From: Dehalococcoides mccartyi CG5 | GTDB lineage: Bacteria > Chloroflexota > Dehalococcoidia > Dehalococcoidales > Dehalococcoidaceae | Assembly (NCBI RefSeq): GCF_000830885.1 | Contig: NZ_CP006951.1 | Span: forward strand, 868,001-932,000 | Direction of reading: 5' to 3' | Length of the DNA stretch: 64,000 nucleotides | Shown here: one piece after another, positions 25,123 to 33,191 of the stretch | How the letters are laid out: every line of letters starts with the position of its first letter | Numbering within the stretch: position 1 is the stretch's first letter | Made by a program: the position numbers and the translations under genes | The notes under the pieces: model-generated | What the model was told of the DNA's origin: nothing | The model's input: the letters and a program-made list of their open reading frames with translations, nothing else | The model's database searches: none

Positions 25123-27348
25123 TTGTGGAAACTAATTAAGTCTCTCAAACCATTTACTTGGTCTATCATCCTTATTTTTACCCTACTGCTTGGGCAGGCT
25201 ATGAGTGACTTGTCTTTGCCGGACCTGATGTCACGGATAATAAACGTAGGCATACAACAGCAGGGCATTGAAAATGCAACCCCTACCGCCATACGTTCCA
25301 GTGAAATGAACCGGATACTCCTGTTTGTGGATAGTGATGACAAGGCATCGGTAACCGGATACTACACACTACTGGATAAAGATTTGCTATCTCCAGCTGA
25401 TTATAACCAATACATAGAATCCTATCCTGGGTTGGCAAATGAATCAATATACAAGCTAAACACTGACGATGAAAATGCCGCAAACCGCCTAAACTCCATC
25501 CTGTCTGTTCCCATACTAATGGTATCGTATATCGAAAGCGGAGCGGCTACTGATATTTTGGGCAGCCAGTTTGACCTGCCTGATGGAGCAGATATATTTT
25601 CCGTACTGGCAAGTTTGCCTCAGGAACAGCTTGATGCCATTATTCAAAGTGCCGCAAGCCACCTGTCCGCCATACCCGAAAGTATGGTTGCCCAGTCAGA
25701 TGTAAGCTACCTGGCTACAGAATACCAAGCTATCGGCATTGATCTCAACCAGATGCAGATGAATTACATGGTCAAAATCGGCGGGTTGATGCTGCTGCTG
25801 ACACTGGTCAGTGTTACTTTTTCGGTTGCCGTAGGTTTTCTGGCCGCCCGGGTGGCTGCCGGATTCGGACGGGATACCCGCCGTAAGGTTTTTACCAAGG
25901 TAGAGAGCTATTCCAACAGTGAATTTGATAAATTTTCTACGGCTTCGCTTATAACCCGCTCTACCAATGATATCCAGCAAATACAGATGATACTGGTAAT
26001 GCTGCTGCGGATTGTGTTCTACGCCCCCATTATGGGTGTAGGCGGCATAATCAAGGCTCTGGGGCAAGATGTCTCCATGTCATGGATTATTGCCTCAGCC
26101 GTAATGGCAATACTGGCCATGATAGGTGTGATTTTCGTAGTGGCAATCCCCAAATTCAGGATAATCCAGAAGTTTGTTGATAAATTAAACCTGGTTACCC
26201 GCGAAATGCTGAGCGGCCTAATGGTAGTCAGGGCATTCAACAAGCAGCAACTGGAAGAAAATAAATTTGAAAAAGCCAATATAGACCTGACCAAAACCAC
26301 TCTGTTTATCAACCGGGTTATGGTCTTTATGATGCCGGCCATGATGCTGATAATGAACGGGGTCGGGGTGCTGATTATCTGGGTGGGTGCACATCAGATA
26401 GATGCGGGTGCCATGCAGGTAGGCAATATGATGGCTTTCATGCAATACTCCATGCAGATTATTATGGCCTTCCTTATGGTCTCCATGGTATTCGTCATGA
26501 TGCCCAGGGCTACAGTCTCTGCCCAACGCATTGCCGAAGTACTGGAAACTGAACCCGGTATTGAAGACCCAAAGAAACCTGTCAGCTTTGATACAAATAT
26601 CAGGGGCAAAGTAGAATTCCAGAATGTGGGCTTCAAATACCCCGGTGCAGATGACTATGTTCTGAAAGATATTTCGTTTGCTACCAAGCTCGGGCAAACC
26701 ACCGCTATTGTAGGCGGTACCGGAAGCGGTAAATCAACTCTGGTCAACCTTATTCCCCGTTTTTACGATATAACAGAAGGCCAGATTTTGATAGACAATA
26801 CCAATATCCGTAATGTCACCCAGCATGACCTGCGGGATAAAATCGGGTATATTCCCCAGAAAACCAACTTGTTCTCCGGCACTATAGAGAGCAATATCGC
26901 TTATGGAAACGAAAATGCCGATGCAGACACATTAAAGAAAGCCGCCCGGATTGCCCAGCTGACAGAATATATTGACACCACCGAAAACGGTTTCAATACA
27001 CCCATATCCCAGGGAGGGGCAAATATCTCCGGCGGGCAGAAACAAAGAATGGCTATTGCCAGAGCAGTAGCCAAGCAACCTGAAATATATATCTTTGATG
27101 ACAGCTTTTCCGCCATTGACTTCAAGACCGATGCCACTCTGAGAAAAGCCCTGAAGAAAGAGACTCACAATGCTACGGTATTGATTGTAGCTCAAAGGAT
27201 AAATACGGTTATGAATGCCGAGCAGATTATCGTGCTGGAAAATGGAATGATTGTCGGGAAAGGCACCCACAAAGAGCTGATGGAAAACTGCACAGTATAC
27301 CGCGAATTGGCCCTGTCACAGCTGTCCATGGAGGAGTTATCAGCATGA
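25123..27348 (+). CDS. ABC exporter half-transporter with degenerate ATPase site and large extracellular insert
   Basis: 741 residues. TM1 is around 12-32, then an insert of about 180 residues (about 35-215) before TM2, predicted to be outside the membrane; the remaining five helices and an ATPase domain follow. Walker A GGTGSGKST, signature ISGGQKQR, Walker B IYIFDDSFSAID. Asp in place of the catalytic Glu after Walker B marks it as the non-canonical partner of a heterodimeric exporter (TM287/288, BmrCD, LmrCD type). The TTG start is 8 nt after AGGAGGA. It overlaps the next gene by 4 nt. Confidence 0.9.
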   Translation: MWKLIKSLKPFTWSIILIFTLLLGQAMSDLSLPDLMSRIINVGIQQQGIENATPTAIRSSEMNRILLFVDSDDKASVTGYYTLLDKDLLSPADYNQYIESYPGLANESIYKLNTDDENAANRLNSILSVPILMVSYIESGAATDILGSQFDLPDGADIFSVLASLPQEQLDAIIQSAASHLSAIPESMVAQSDVSYLATEYQAIGIDLNQMQMNYMVKIGGLMLLLTLVSVTFSVAVGFLAARVAAGFGRDTRRKVFTKVESYSNSEFDKFSTASLITRSTNDIQQIQMILVMLLRIVFYAPIMGVGGIIKALGQDVSMSWIIASAVMAILAMIGVIFVVAIPKFRIIQKFVDKLNLVTREMLSGLMVVRAFNKQQLEENKFEKANIDLTKTTLFINRVMVFMMPAMMLIMNGVGVLIIWVGAHQIDAGAMQVGNMMAFMQYSMQIIMAFLMVSMVFVMMPRATVSAQRIAEVLETEPGIEDPKKPVSFDTNIRGKVEFQNVGFKYPGADDYVLKDISFATKLGQTTAIVGGTGSGKSTLVNLIPRFYDITEGQILIDNTNIRNVTQHDLRDKIGYIPQKTNLFSGTIESNIAYGNENADADTLKKAARIAQLTEYIDTTENGFNTPISQGGANISGGQKQRMAIARAVAKQPEIYIFDDSFSAIDFKTDATLRKALKKETHNATVLIVAQRINTVMNAEQIIVLENGMIVGKGTHKELMENCTVYRELALSQLSMEELSA

Positions 27349-29255
27349 GCCAGAACAGAAATAACCCCCAATCCCGGATGCCGGTGAGCGGCGGCCCTAT
27401 GGGTGGCGGCATGCACATGGGCGGCGGCCCAATGGGCGGAATGCGTATGGCACACTCAGGTGAAAAGGCCAGAAATTTTAAGGACACCATGACCAGCCTT
27501 TTAAAATACCTGACACCTTATCGCTTTACGCTTATCATTGCACTGGTATTAGCCATTTTCGGTACGGTCTTTACCATCATCGGGCCGAAGCTTCTGGGTA
27601 ATGCAACCACCAAACTTTTTGAAGGTCTGGTAAGTAAAGTCATGAACGCTCCGGGGGCCGGAATTGACTTTACTTATATAGGTAATATAGTACTGATTCT
27701 GGTCGGGCTGTATGCAGTCAGTGCCATATGCAGCTATATTATGGGCTATATAATGACCGGCGTATCCATCAAGGTTACTTATGACCTTCGCAAGCAGATA
27801 GCAGAAAAAATAAACCGACTGCCAATGAAATTCTTTGACAACAAGACCTATGGCGAAGTTTTAAGCCATGTTACCAACGATGTTGATTTAATATCCAATA
27901 CCCTAACCCAAAGCATGTCCCAGATGGTTACCTCTGTAGTTACCATACTGGGTGTGCTGGTGATGATGTTCACTATCAACTGGATTATGGCACTTGCTTC
28001 GCTGATAATAGTCCCCGTTTCTATAGGCCTGATTTCCCTGATAGTCGGCCGGTCACAAAAATATTTCCGCAAACAACAGGACTATCTGGGGCATATAAAC
28101 GGTCACGTTGAAGAAATGTATTCCGCCCACAATGTTATGAAAGCTTTCAACGGCGAGGAAAAATCCATAACCAAATTTGAAGGGTTGAACGAAGAGCTGT
28201 ACGGCGCATCATGGAAATCCCAGTTCCTCTCCAGCATTATGATGCCCATGATGAACTTCATAGGCAACCTGAGCTATGTGGTTGTATGTATTCTGGGCGG
28301 CTTTCTGGCCATACAGAAAACCATTCAGGTAGGCGACATACTGGCTTTCGTCCAGTATGTCAGGTCATTCACTCAGCCGCTGGCCCAAACCGCTAACATT
28401 GTAAATATACTCCAGTCTACCGCTGCGGCAGCCGAGCGTATTTTTGAATTTCTGGGAGAAGGCGAAGAAGTCCCCGAACCGGCTAATCCTGTCAGCCTGA
28501 AGGATATTTCAGGGGCTGTCAGCTTTAAAGATGTGTCTTTTGGTTATAGCCCGACCAAAGTTATAATCAAAAATTTCAACGCAGACATAAAGCCCGGCCA
28601 GCGGGTAGCCATTGTCGGACCTACGGGTGCCGGAAAAACCACTATGGTTAAGCTACTGATGCGCTTTTATGACGTAAACAGCGGGGCTATTCTGGTAGAC
28701 GGGGTAAATATACAGGATATCAAGAGACAGGAGTACCGCAGTGCCTTCGGTATGGTACTTCAGGATACCTGGCTGTTTAACGGCAGCATTATGGATAATA
28801 TCCGCTTTGGCAAGCTGGATGCAACCGATGATGAGGTTTACACAGCGGCCAAGACGGCCTACATAGACCATTTTATACATACCCTGCCAAATGGTTATGA
28901 AATGGTAATGAACGAGGAATCCAGCAACATCTCACAGGGTCAAAAACAGTTGCTGACCATTGCCAGAGCCGTTTTGGCCAACCCCAAGATTTTGATTTTA
29001 GACGAGGCTACAAGCTCGGTGGATACCAGAACCGAAATGCTGATACAGCAGGCTATGGAAAACCTGATGCAAGGCCGCACGGCATTTATAATTGCCCACC
29101 GTTTATCCACCATCCGTAATGCAGATATCATACTGGTGATGAAAGACGGAGCGATTGTAGAACAGGGCAACCATAAAGAACTGCTGGAGGCTAACGGTTT
29201 TTACGCTTCGCTATATAACAGCCAATTTGAATCAGGACTGATAGAAAATAACTAA
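27345..29255 (+). CDS. ABC exporter half-transporter, canonical partner
   Basis: 636 residues: N-terminal Met/Gly/His-rich leader (about 1-40, repeats of GGPMGG and GGGMHMGG), six transmembrane helices, ATPase domain with Walker A GPTGAGKTT, altered signature ISQGQKQ and canonical Walker B ILILDEATSSVD with the catalytic Glu. Together with the preceding gene it makes a heterodimeric exporter with one active and one degenerate ATP site. The substrate is unknown; drug, lipid or peptide export are options. The Met/His leader could bind a metal, though glycine-rich leaders also occur in relatives. Confidence 0.92.
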   Translation: MSQNRNNPQSRMPVSGGPMGGGMHMGGGPMGGMRMAHSGEKARNFKDTMTSLLKYLTPYRFTLIIALVLAIFGTVFTIIGPKLLGNATTKLFEGLVSKVMNAPGAGIDFTYIGNIVLILVGLYAVSAICSYIMGYIMTGVSIKVTYDLRKQIAEKINRLPMKFFDNKTYGEVLSHVTNDVDLISNTLTQSMSQMVTSVVTILGVLVMMFTINWIMALASLIIVPVSIGLISLIVGRSQKYFRKQQDYLGHINGHVEEMYSAHNVMKAFNGEEKSITKFEGLNEELYGASWKSQFLSSIMMPMMNFIGNLSYVVVCILGGFLAIQKTIQVGDILAFVQYVRSFTQPLAQTANIVNILQSTAAAAERIFEFLGEGEEVPEPANPVSLKDISGAVSFKDVSFGYSPTKVIIKNFNADIKPGQRVAIVGPTGAGKTTMVKLLMRFYDVNSGAILVDGVNIQDIKRQEYRSAFGMVLQDTWLFNGSIMDNIRFGKLDATDDEVYTAAKTAYIDHFIHTLPNGYEMVMNEESSNISQGQKQLLTIARAVLANPKILILDEATSSVDTRTEMLIQQAMENLMQGRTAFIIAHRLSTIRNADIILVMKDGAIVEQGNHKELLEANGFYASLYNSQFESGLIENN

Positions 29256-29351
29256 TGCTTGATGCTTTCTTGATATATAACAAATATCTGCAGTTATGTA
29301 GTAAGGCTAATGATATTTATATGAATCTATTTTAATTTAAAAAGGTAGAAC

Positions 29352-29660
29352 ATGAAGTCAAATAACCAGCAAGAACAAGCCCATAAACACACTCCCGGTG
29401 ATTTTGTACCGGTAATAAACACGTCAAAATGTGAGGGGGATGGAGAATGCGTCTTGGTTTGCCCCAAAGGCGTATTTGAGATATACCAATTATCCGCCCT
29501 TGAGAAAAACCAGCTGCCCTTTATATCCAGACTTAAGGTATCTGCTCATGGCAGCAAACAAGCCAGATTAATACACCCGGAACGCTGTGAAGGTTGCGGT
29601 AATTGTGTAAGCGCCTGTCATGAAAAAGCAATAAAACTTAAAAAAAATCTTCAAGGTTGA
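29352..29660 (+). CDS. Two-cluster ferredoxin with an Asp-type first motif
   Basis: 102 residues. The first cluster motif is C-EG-D-GE-C-VLV-CP, with Asp where the second Cys is expected, as in Pyrococcus furiosus ferredoxin. The second is C-EG-C-GN-C-VSA-CH. About 35 residues separate the motifs. A soluble electron carrier is likely. It lies between the ABC exporter and the rdhA region. The reading frame continues past the TGA directly into the histidine kinase remnant described next. Confidence 0.8.
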   Translation: MKSNNQQEQAHKHTPGDFVPVINTSKCEGDGECVLVCPKGVFEIYQLSALEKNQLPFISRLKVSAHGSKQARLIHPERCEGCGNCVSACHEKAIKLKKNLQG

Positions 29661-29672
29661 TACTATACGAAT

Positions 29673-29807
29673 AAATCAGATGGCCTTGGGTTGGGTTTAT
29701 ACTTTAGCAAATTGATAATAACTTTTGATGGCAGGAATATCCGGGTTGATGCGACTAATCACCCGGGAGAAACTGTAAAATTTACTCTGCCCATAATCTC
29801 TGAGTGA
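29673..29807 (+). pseudogene. Histidine kinase C-terminal fragment
   Basis: Without a start codon, 44 codons end at a TGA (29805-29807). The translation carries the G2 box and last strand of a HATPase domain: DGLGLGLYFSKLII followed by DGRNIRVDA and GETVKFTLPI. The dimerisation helix, N box and G1 box are absent upstream, where the ferredoxin gene sits instead. This is the tail of a decayed sensor kinase. Two-component systems commonly flank rdh genes in Dehalococcoides, so it may be the former regulator of this locus. Confidence 0.75.
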
Positions 29808-29810
29808 TAT

Positions 29811-29903
29811 TTGAAAATACTATTATTGAAGACGATAACTATATGTGAAAACCGCTAAGCTTATTTGCATGTACACTGGCCAGCGGCACAAATATTCTGT
29901 TCC
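29811..29903 (+). pseudogene. Response regulator N-terminal fragment, frameshifted
   Basis: Three nucleotides after the kinase remnant, LKILL is read in one frame, IEDDNY (the acidic receiver motif) in the next, and ICEN then, after an internal TAA, AYLHVHWPAAQIF in the first frame again. Joined, this resembles the first 35 residues of an OmpR-type receiver. Order and spacing (kinase then regulator) match a normal two-component operon, supporting the reading even though the piece is short. Confidence 0.5.
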
Positions 29904-30183
29904 TAAAGCAGATGATTATCGGGATAAACCATTCTGAAGATTAGAATTAATCACCGGAATCTAGGGCGTATTTCAAAAGAAGATGGATTTTGACTTTACC
30001 AGAACATGTCCGTATCGCGGCTTAAAACTATTTTCTCATAATAACGCACTGAATTTTGAGGAAATAGGACCGACTTGATTTGAAGATTATGGATATACAC
30101 CCGCAGAAGAGAAATTTAGATTAGCCGGGGAAGTTGTTGCTGTTTCATTGTTCCAGTTATATACAATCCGCCGCCAAATTATC
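29904..30183. other. Decayed intergenic sequence
   Basis: 280 nt with no intact gene. One plus-strand frame from the ATG at 29983 runs to 30201 with a single in-frame TGA at 30076-30078; its translation (MDFDFTRTCPYRGLKLF, then after the stop FEDYGYTPAEEKFRLAGEVV) looks protein-like but was not recognised. Consistent with remnants of a lost gene. Confidence 0.4.
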
Positions 30184-30645
30184 CTATCCTTTTTTATCTA
30201 AGCGTTTCAGGGTAGCATCCAGTATTTTCTTCAGAAGCTTCTCCAGTTGCCCGCGTTCATCATCTGTCAAAACCGCCGTAGATTTAACCATAGTTTTGCG
30301 GATATCCAGCATTTGCCGGTAAGTATTATAGCCTTTTTCGGTCAGGGATATAGTTATCATGCTATGGTTATCCGGGTCTTTTTCTTTATAAATCAGGCCA
30401 TTGGCTTCCATCCTGTTGATAAGTCCGAGAATGGTATGAGGTTCTCTCAGTAAACGCCTGGTGATGTCATTTATGGTAGCCTTGCCTTTAGTAGCAATCT
30501 GGTCAAAAACTCCCGCCTGTTCAGGGGAAATACCGATTTGGTAATAAGCCCTTTCCAGTTCTTTATATATAGCCCGGCAGGTGCGCATTAGTAACAGTCC
30601 TGCTGCATCATTTGGATCCCATTTATAAAAGTCGCTAAATTCCAT
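30184..30645 (-). CDS. MarR-family regulator divergent from rdhA
   Basis: About 153 residues with the MarR fold: ISPEQAGVFDQI, ATINDITRRLLREPHTILGLINRME and wing KEKDPDNHSMITISLTEKG. The ATG at 30645 (MEFSDFYKWDP) follows GGGAAGAG; the TTG start at 30687 is unlikely because it overlaps the promoter. It is divergent from rdhA across 288 nt containing four palindromes. In D. mccartyi CBDB1 the MarR regulator Rdh2R is known to repress a neighbouring rdh gene, so this one is likely the regulator of the rdhA next door. Confidence 0.88.
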   Translation of the reverse strand: MEFSDFYKWDPNDAAGLLLMRTCRAIYKELERAYYQIGISPEQAGVFDQIATKGKATINDITRRLLREPHTILGLINRMEANGLIYKEKDPDNHSMITISLTEKGYNTYRQMLDIRKTMVKSTAVLTDDERGQLEKLLKKILDATLKRLDKKG

Positions 30646-30677
30646 AGTCTCTTCCCGATACTTCTTTAATACCTCAA

Positions 30678-30706
30678 ATAATATCAACTTGTAGTTGAAT
30701 CGTCAA
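30678..30706 (-). promoter_or_regulatory. MarR gene promoter with operator filling the spacer
   Basis: Minus strand TTGACG (30701-30706), 17-nt spacer, TATTAT (30678-30683). The spacer contains the perfect palindrome TCAACT-ACA-AGTTGA (30684-30698). A repressor bound here would occlude RNA polymerase, so autoregulation is expected. Its sequence differs from the rdhA-side palindromes. Confidence 0.7.
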
Positions 30707-30763
30707 AAAAATCAGCATAAAGTACTACGCCATTTGGACGATGTATTTACAGATAGTTTAGTG

Positions 30764-30809
30764 TATCGTACATGATAAGTATCGTATACGATGTATTTCG
30801 TATACGATA
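30764..30809. repeat. Three tandem 14-bp palindromic operators with 16-bp phasing
   Basis: TATCGTACATGATA (30764-30777), TATCGTATACGATG (30780-30793) and TTTCGTATACGATA (30796-30809): variants of the palindrome TATCGTATACGATA whose centres are exactly 16 bp apart. The middle copy has a perfect 12-bp palindromic core. They lie between the MarR gene and rdhA, immediately upstream of a possible rdhA -10 box (TATAAC, 30826-30831). Confidence 0.75.
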
Positions 30810-30933
30810 TAGGGATACTAAAGTATATAACGGCTGTTCATTCCCAAAGAGAGGTGGAAATGAAACGTTGACACTCGGGAAAGACTGAGTGGTATTTGGG
30901 AAGACAAATGATTAACAAAAAGTGAGAGGAATC

Positions 30934-32532
30934 ATGGCAGAAGTAAATCGTAGAGATTTCCTCAAGGCCGCAGGAGTAGGGGCGGCCGGGTTATCAGTGG
31001 CTGCCGCCGGCAGTTACTGGAATTCTTATCATGAGGGCCAATCTGCATTCTCCATGCAGGGCCAGGAACACCGTCAGGGTCATGAATATTTTAACCGCGA
31101 ACCATTCAGAGTAGACAAAGTTACTCCTTTCAGCTGGGAAGTAATTGGGCCTGATTTACCGGATAACCACTCTGTGGGCGGCATACATCGTATTGATATG
31201 CGTTGGTACTATGGCGAAAGGTTCAAGAGTGCCGGACACGCAGTGGCCGGTAGTAACCCGGCAGTCGGCTATGATTTAACCAAAGGCGACCTGGACTGCA
31301 TGCCCAATACTTGGCCATCCAATGGTTTGGCTGGTTTGTCCACTTTCTATCAAAAATATTATGATCTGTATCCAATGATGGTAGATGTAGACAAAGAGTA
31401 CAAGTATGATTGGCTTCCTCAGCTTGTAGAACGCTTTAAATCAAGCATAGACAGCCGTGCCAGTTTCAATGCCAATGAGGGGCTTATTGCTATGGCCAGG
31501 TCTGAAGCTCAGCGGGCTGTGCCTGTTTCAAGCATAACTACCCCGCCAGAGGAAAACGACTGGTCGGGTGTTTCGGCCCGCCGGGCTGTTTTTGAATCCC
31601 CCGAACTGGCCAGCCAGTTAATCAAACGCATGGCGGCTGATTTGGGTGCAACCTTCGTAGGTGTAACACCCCTAAACAAGGGCTGGGTAGCCTATAGCCA
31701 TGCCCCCTTGGGCGGTCTTGGCGGTGGCACCGGCGGCCGTGGTTTTGGCCTGAATACCCCTATTAAAATACCTGAATGGTGGGACAATGCCATCTTGGTA
31801 ACCGGTACAATGAGCTGGGATGTAAATGCCGGAGACCCCAACTATGGTGACTCATGGACGGGCTACAATATTTCATCCCAGATAGCCCAGCAGATGGTTA
31901 AATTCCTTAAATACCTTGGTTATCCCGCCCGCTGGCATTCCCCGTTTGGCGGTTACGATTTCCCTGTTCCAGGTATCGCTGCTGAATGCGGTATGGGTGA
32001 AATCGGGCGCACTTCAAACTGTCTTGCCCCGGACTTTGGCGGCAACGTACGTCCGGCAGTTATCACTACCAGCCTGCCTTTGGCGGCTGATAAACCGGTA
32101 GATTTTAACCTGGCTGAGTTCTGCAGCCGCTGCAAACTGTGCGCTCAGGTCTGTCCTACCCAGGCTATCAGCTATGCTGACCAGCCGGACTTTGAGATTT
32201 ATGGTCTGCGCCGCTTCTGCACCAATCTGGCTAAATGCCGCGACGGTTGGAACCTTGGAGCCGGACCTATGGGTTGCCGTGCCTGTATCTCGGTATGCCC
32301 GTGGACCAAGAAGAATACCTGGGTACATCGCTTTGTACGCGAAGTTCTGTCTCATGACGCTACCGGTACATCCCAGAATGTGGCTATTTGGGCTGAGCGG
32401 ACACTCTATCCCAAAAATTATGCAGACGATCTCAATCCTCCTAACTATAAAGGTGTCTACGAACCTCCGAAATGGATAACTACCAATGAATATGTCAGTA
32501 GTTTCGTTAATACTCCGATGGGGGTGAAGTAA
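30934..32532 (+). CDS. rdhA: Reductive dehalogenase catalytic subunit
   Basis: 532 residues. Corrinoid- and iron-sulfur-dependent terminal reductase removing halogen from organohalides on the outer face of the membrane. Twin-arginine signal R6-R7 (NRRDFLKAAGVGAAGLS). Two 4Fe-4S motifs: C397, C400, C403, C407-P, and C448, C451, C455-P with C435 or C429 as the remaining ligand. RdhA signatures include AECGMGEIGR and VITTSLPL. The usual corrinoid DxHxxG motif is not obvious, as in most RdhA. The ATG follows GAGAGGA; the GTG four codons earlier is less likely. It is followed by rdhB after 1 nt. Substrate cannot be predicted. Confidence 0.97.
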   Translation: MAEVNRRDFLKAAGVGAAGLSVAAAGSYWNSYHEGQSAFSMQGQEHRQGHEYFNREPFRVDKVTPFSWEVIGPDLPDNHSVGGIHRIDMRWYYGERFKSAGHAVAGSNPAVGYDLTKGDLDCMPNTWPSNGLAGLSTFYQKYYDLYPMMVDVDKEYKYDWLPQLVERFKSSIDSRASFNANEGLIAMARSEAQRAVPVSSITTPPEENDWSGVSARRAVFESPELASQLIKRMAADLGATFVGVTPLNKGWVAYSHAPLGGLGGGTGGRGFGLNTPIKIPEWWDNAILVTGTMSWDVNAGDPNYGDSWTGYNISSQIAQQMVKFLKYLGYPARWHSPFGGYDFPVPGIAAECGMGEIGRTSNCLAPDFGGNVRPAVITTSLPLAADKPVDFNLAEFCSRCKLCAQVCPTQAISYADQPDFEIYGLRRFCTNLAKCRDGWNLGAGPMGCRACISVCPWTKKNTWVHRFVREVLSHDATGTSQNVAIWAERTLYPKNYADDLNPPNYKGVYEPPKWITTNEYVSSFVNTPMGVK

Positions 32533-32533
32533 T

Positions 32534-32830
32534 ATGTGGATGATGCTTTTAAATGTACTAATGGGACTGGGTCTGGCCGCCGCAGCCTGGGCAGTATATT
32601 CCGTAGCCAAAGGGTACGGGAAAGCTGTTAAATGGTGGCACTGGGCCATGCTGCTTGTGGCCGGCGTTTTATGGATTGTCGGTTTTTCATGGCTTGGAGC
32701 CCAGATGGGCGAAGAATTGGGAGGTATGGTATTTGTTCAGGGTGCCCTCTTCGGTTGGGGTGTTTTGTTCATACTAAGTATTGTTCTTACCCTTATTACC
32801 TTCCAGCTAATCAGACGCCAGGCAAAATAA
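32534..32830 (+). CDS. rdhB: Reductive dehalogenase membrane anchor
   Basis: 98 residues with three hydrophobic helices (about 3-22, 36-58 and 68-90) separated by short polar loops, including AKGYGKAVKWWHW and GAQMGEELGG. RdhB proteins hold RdhA at the outer face of the cytoplasmic membrane. Its ATG lies one nucleotide after the rdhA stop, so the pair is translationally coupled. A GC-rich hairpin follows. Confidence 0.92.
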   Translation: MWMMLLNVLMGLGLAAAAWAVYSVAKGYGKAVKWWHWAMLLVAGVLWIVGFSWLGAQMGEELGGMVFVQGALFGWGVLFILSIVLTLITFQLIRRQAK

Positions 32831-32841
32831 ATCAAAGTATT

Positions 32842-32870
32842 CAGCGGTGCGGTTAAACACCGCGCCGCTG
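32842..32870 (+). terminator. Intercistronic hairpin after rdhB
   Basis: A 12-bp stem (CAGCGGTGCGGT / ACCGCGCCGCTG, one T-G pair) with a 5-nt loop. No T-run follows, so partial termination or protection of the rdhAB message is more likely than full termination. Confidence 0.55.
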
Positions 32871-32886
32871 ACATAAGTGAGGGAAA

Positions 32887-33189
32887 ATGCCTTTATATGA
32901 ATTCAGATGCCAGTTTTGCCAGAGCACCTATGAGAAAATAGGCAAACCGGATGATAGCCCGGTTGACTGCTGTCCCGGTTGCGGCGGCAGAGCTCAGCGG
33001 GTGGTGTCCGGCTTTTCGTGGAAAAACCAAACATCTAACCTGGTTAAATTTAAGGACAGCGCTGATGAAAAGATGCATTATGCCGAGAGGCGCTTAAACG
33101 AAGATAAAAGTCTTGATCCCAATGCATGGCTATTAAAGGTAGCCCAAGATAAACTGGCTGAAAGAGCTGCGAAATCAGCCCAAGCCTGA
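32887..33189 (+). CDS. FmdB-type zinc ribbon protein
   Basis: 100 residues. It begins MPLYEFRCQFCQSTYEKI, with a second pair CCPGCGG, the CxxC...CxxC zinc ribbon typical of FmdB-family regulators, followed by a charged helical tail rich in Lys/Ala. FmdB-like proteins are small putative regulators whose partners are mostly unknown. It lies 56 nt after rdhB, beyond a hairpin, and 2 nt before the next gene, so it may be a low-level member of the rdh transcript. Confidence 0.8.
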   Translation: MPLYEFRCQFCQSTYEKIGKPDDSPVDCCPGCGGRAQRVVSGFSWKNQTSNLVKFKDSADEKMHYAERRLNEDKSLDPNAWLLKVAQDKLAERAAKSAQA

Positions 33190-33191
33190 AT

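Noticed and set aside
29658-29807. Possible selenocysteine read-through of the ferredoxin TGA into the following in-frame kinase-like sequence
   Set aside because: No SECIS-like hairpin was seen, the downstream piece lacks the rest of the kinase domain, and a decayed gene explains it better.
30853-30864. Mini-ORF ATG-AAA-CGT-TGA preceded by AGAGGTGG in the rdhA leader
   Set aside because: Three codons after a good ribosome binding site could be a regulatory uORF, but nothing beyond spacing supports it and chance is likely.
32014-32649. Minus-strand frame of 211 codons across the end of rdhA and rdhB
   Set aside because: It is a shadow of two well-identified genes and has no ribosome binding site or family features.
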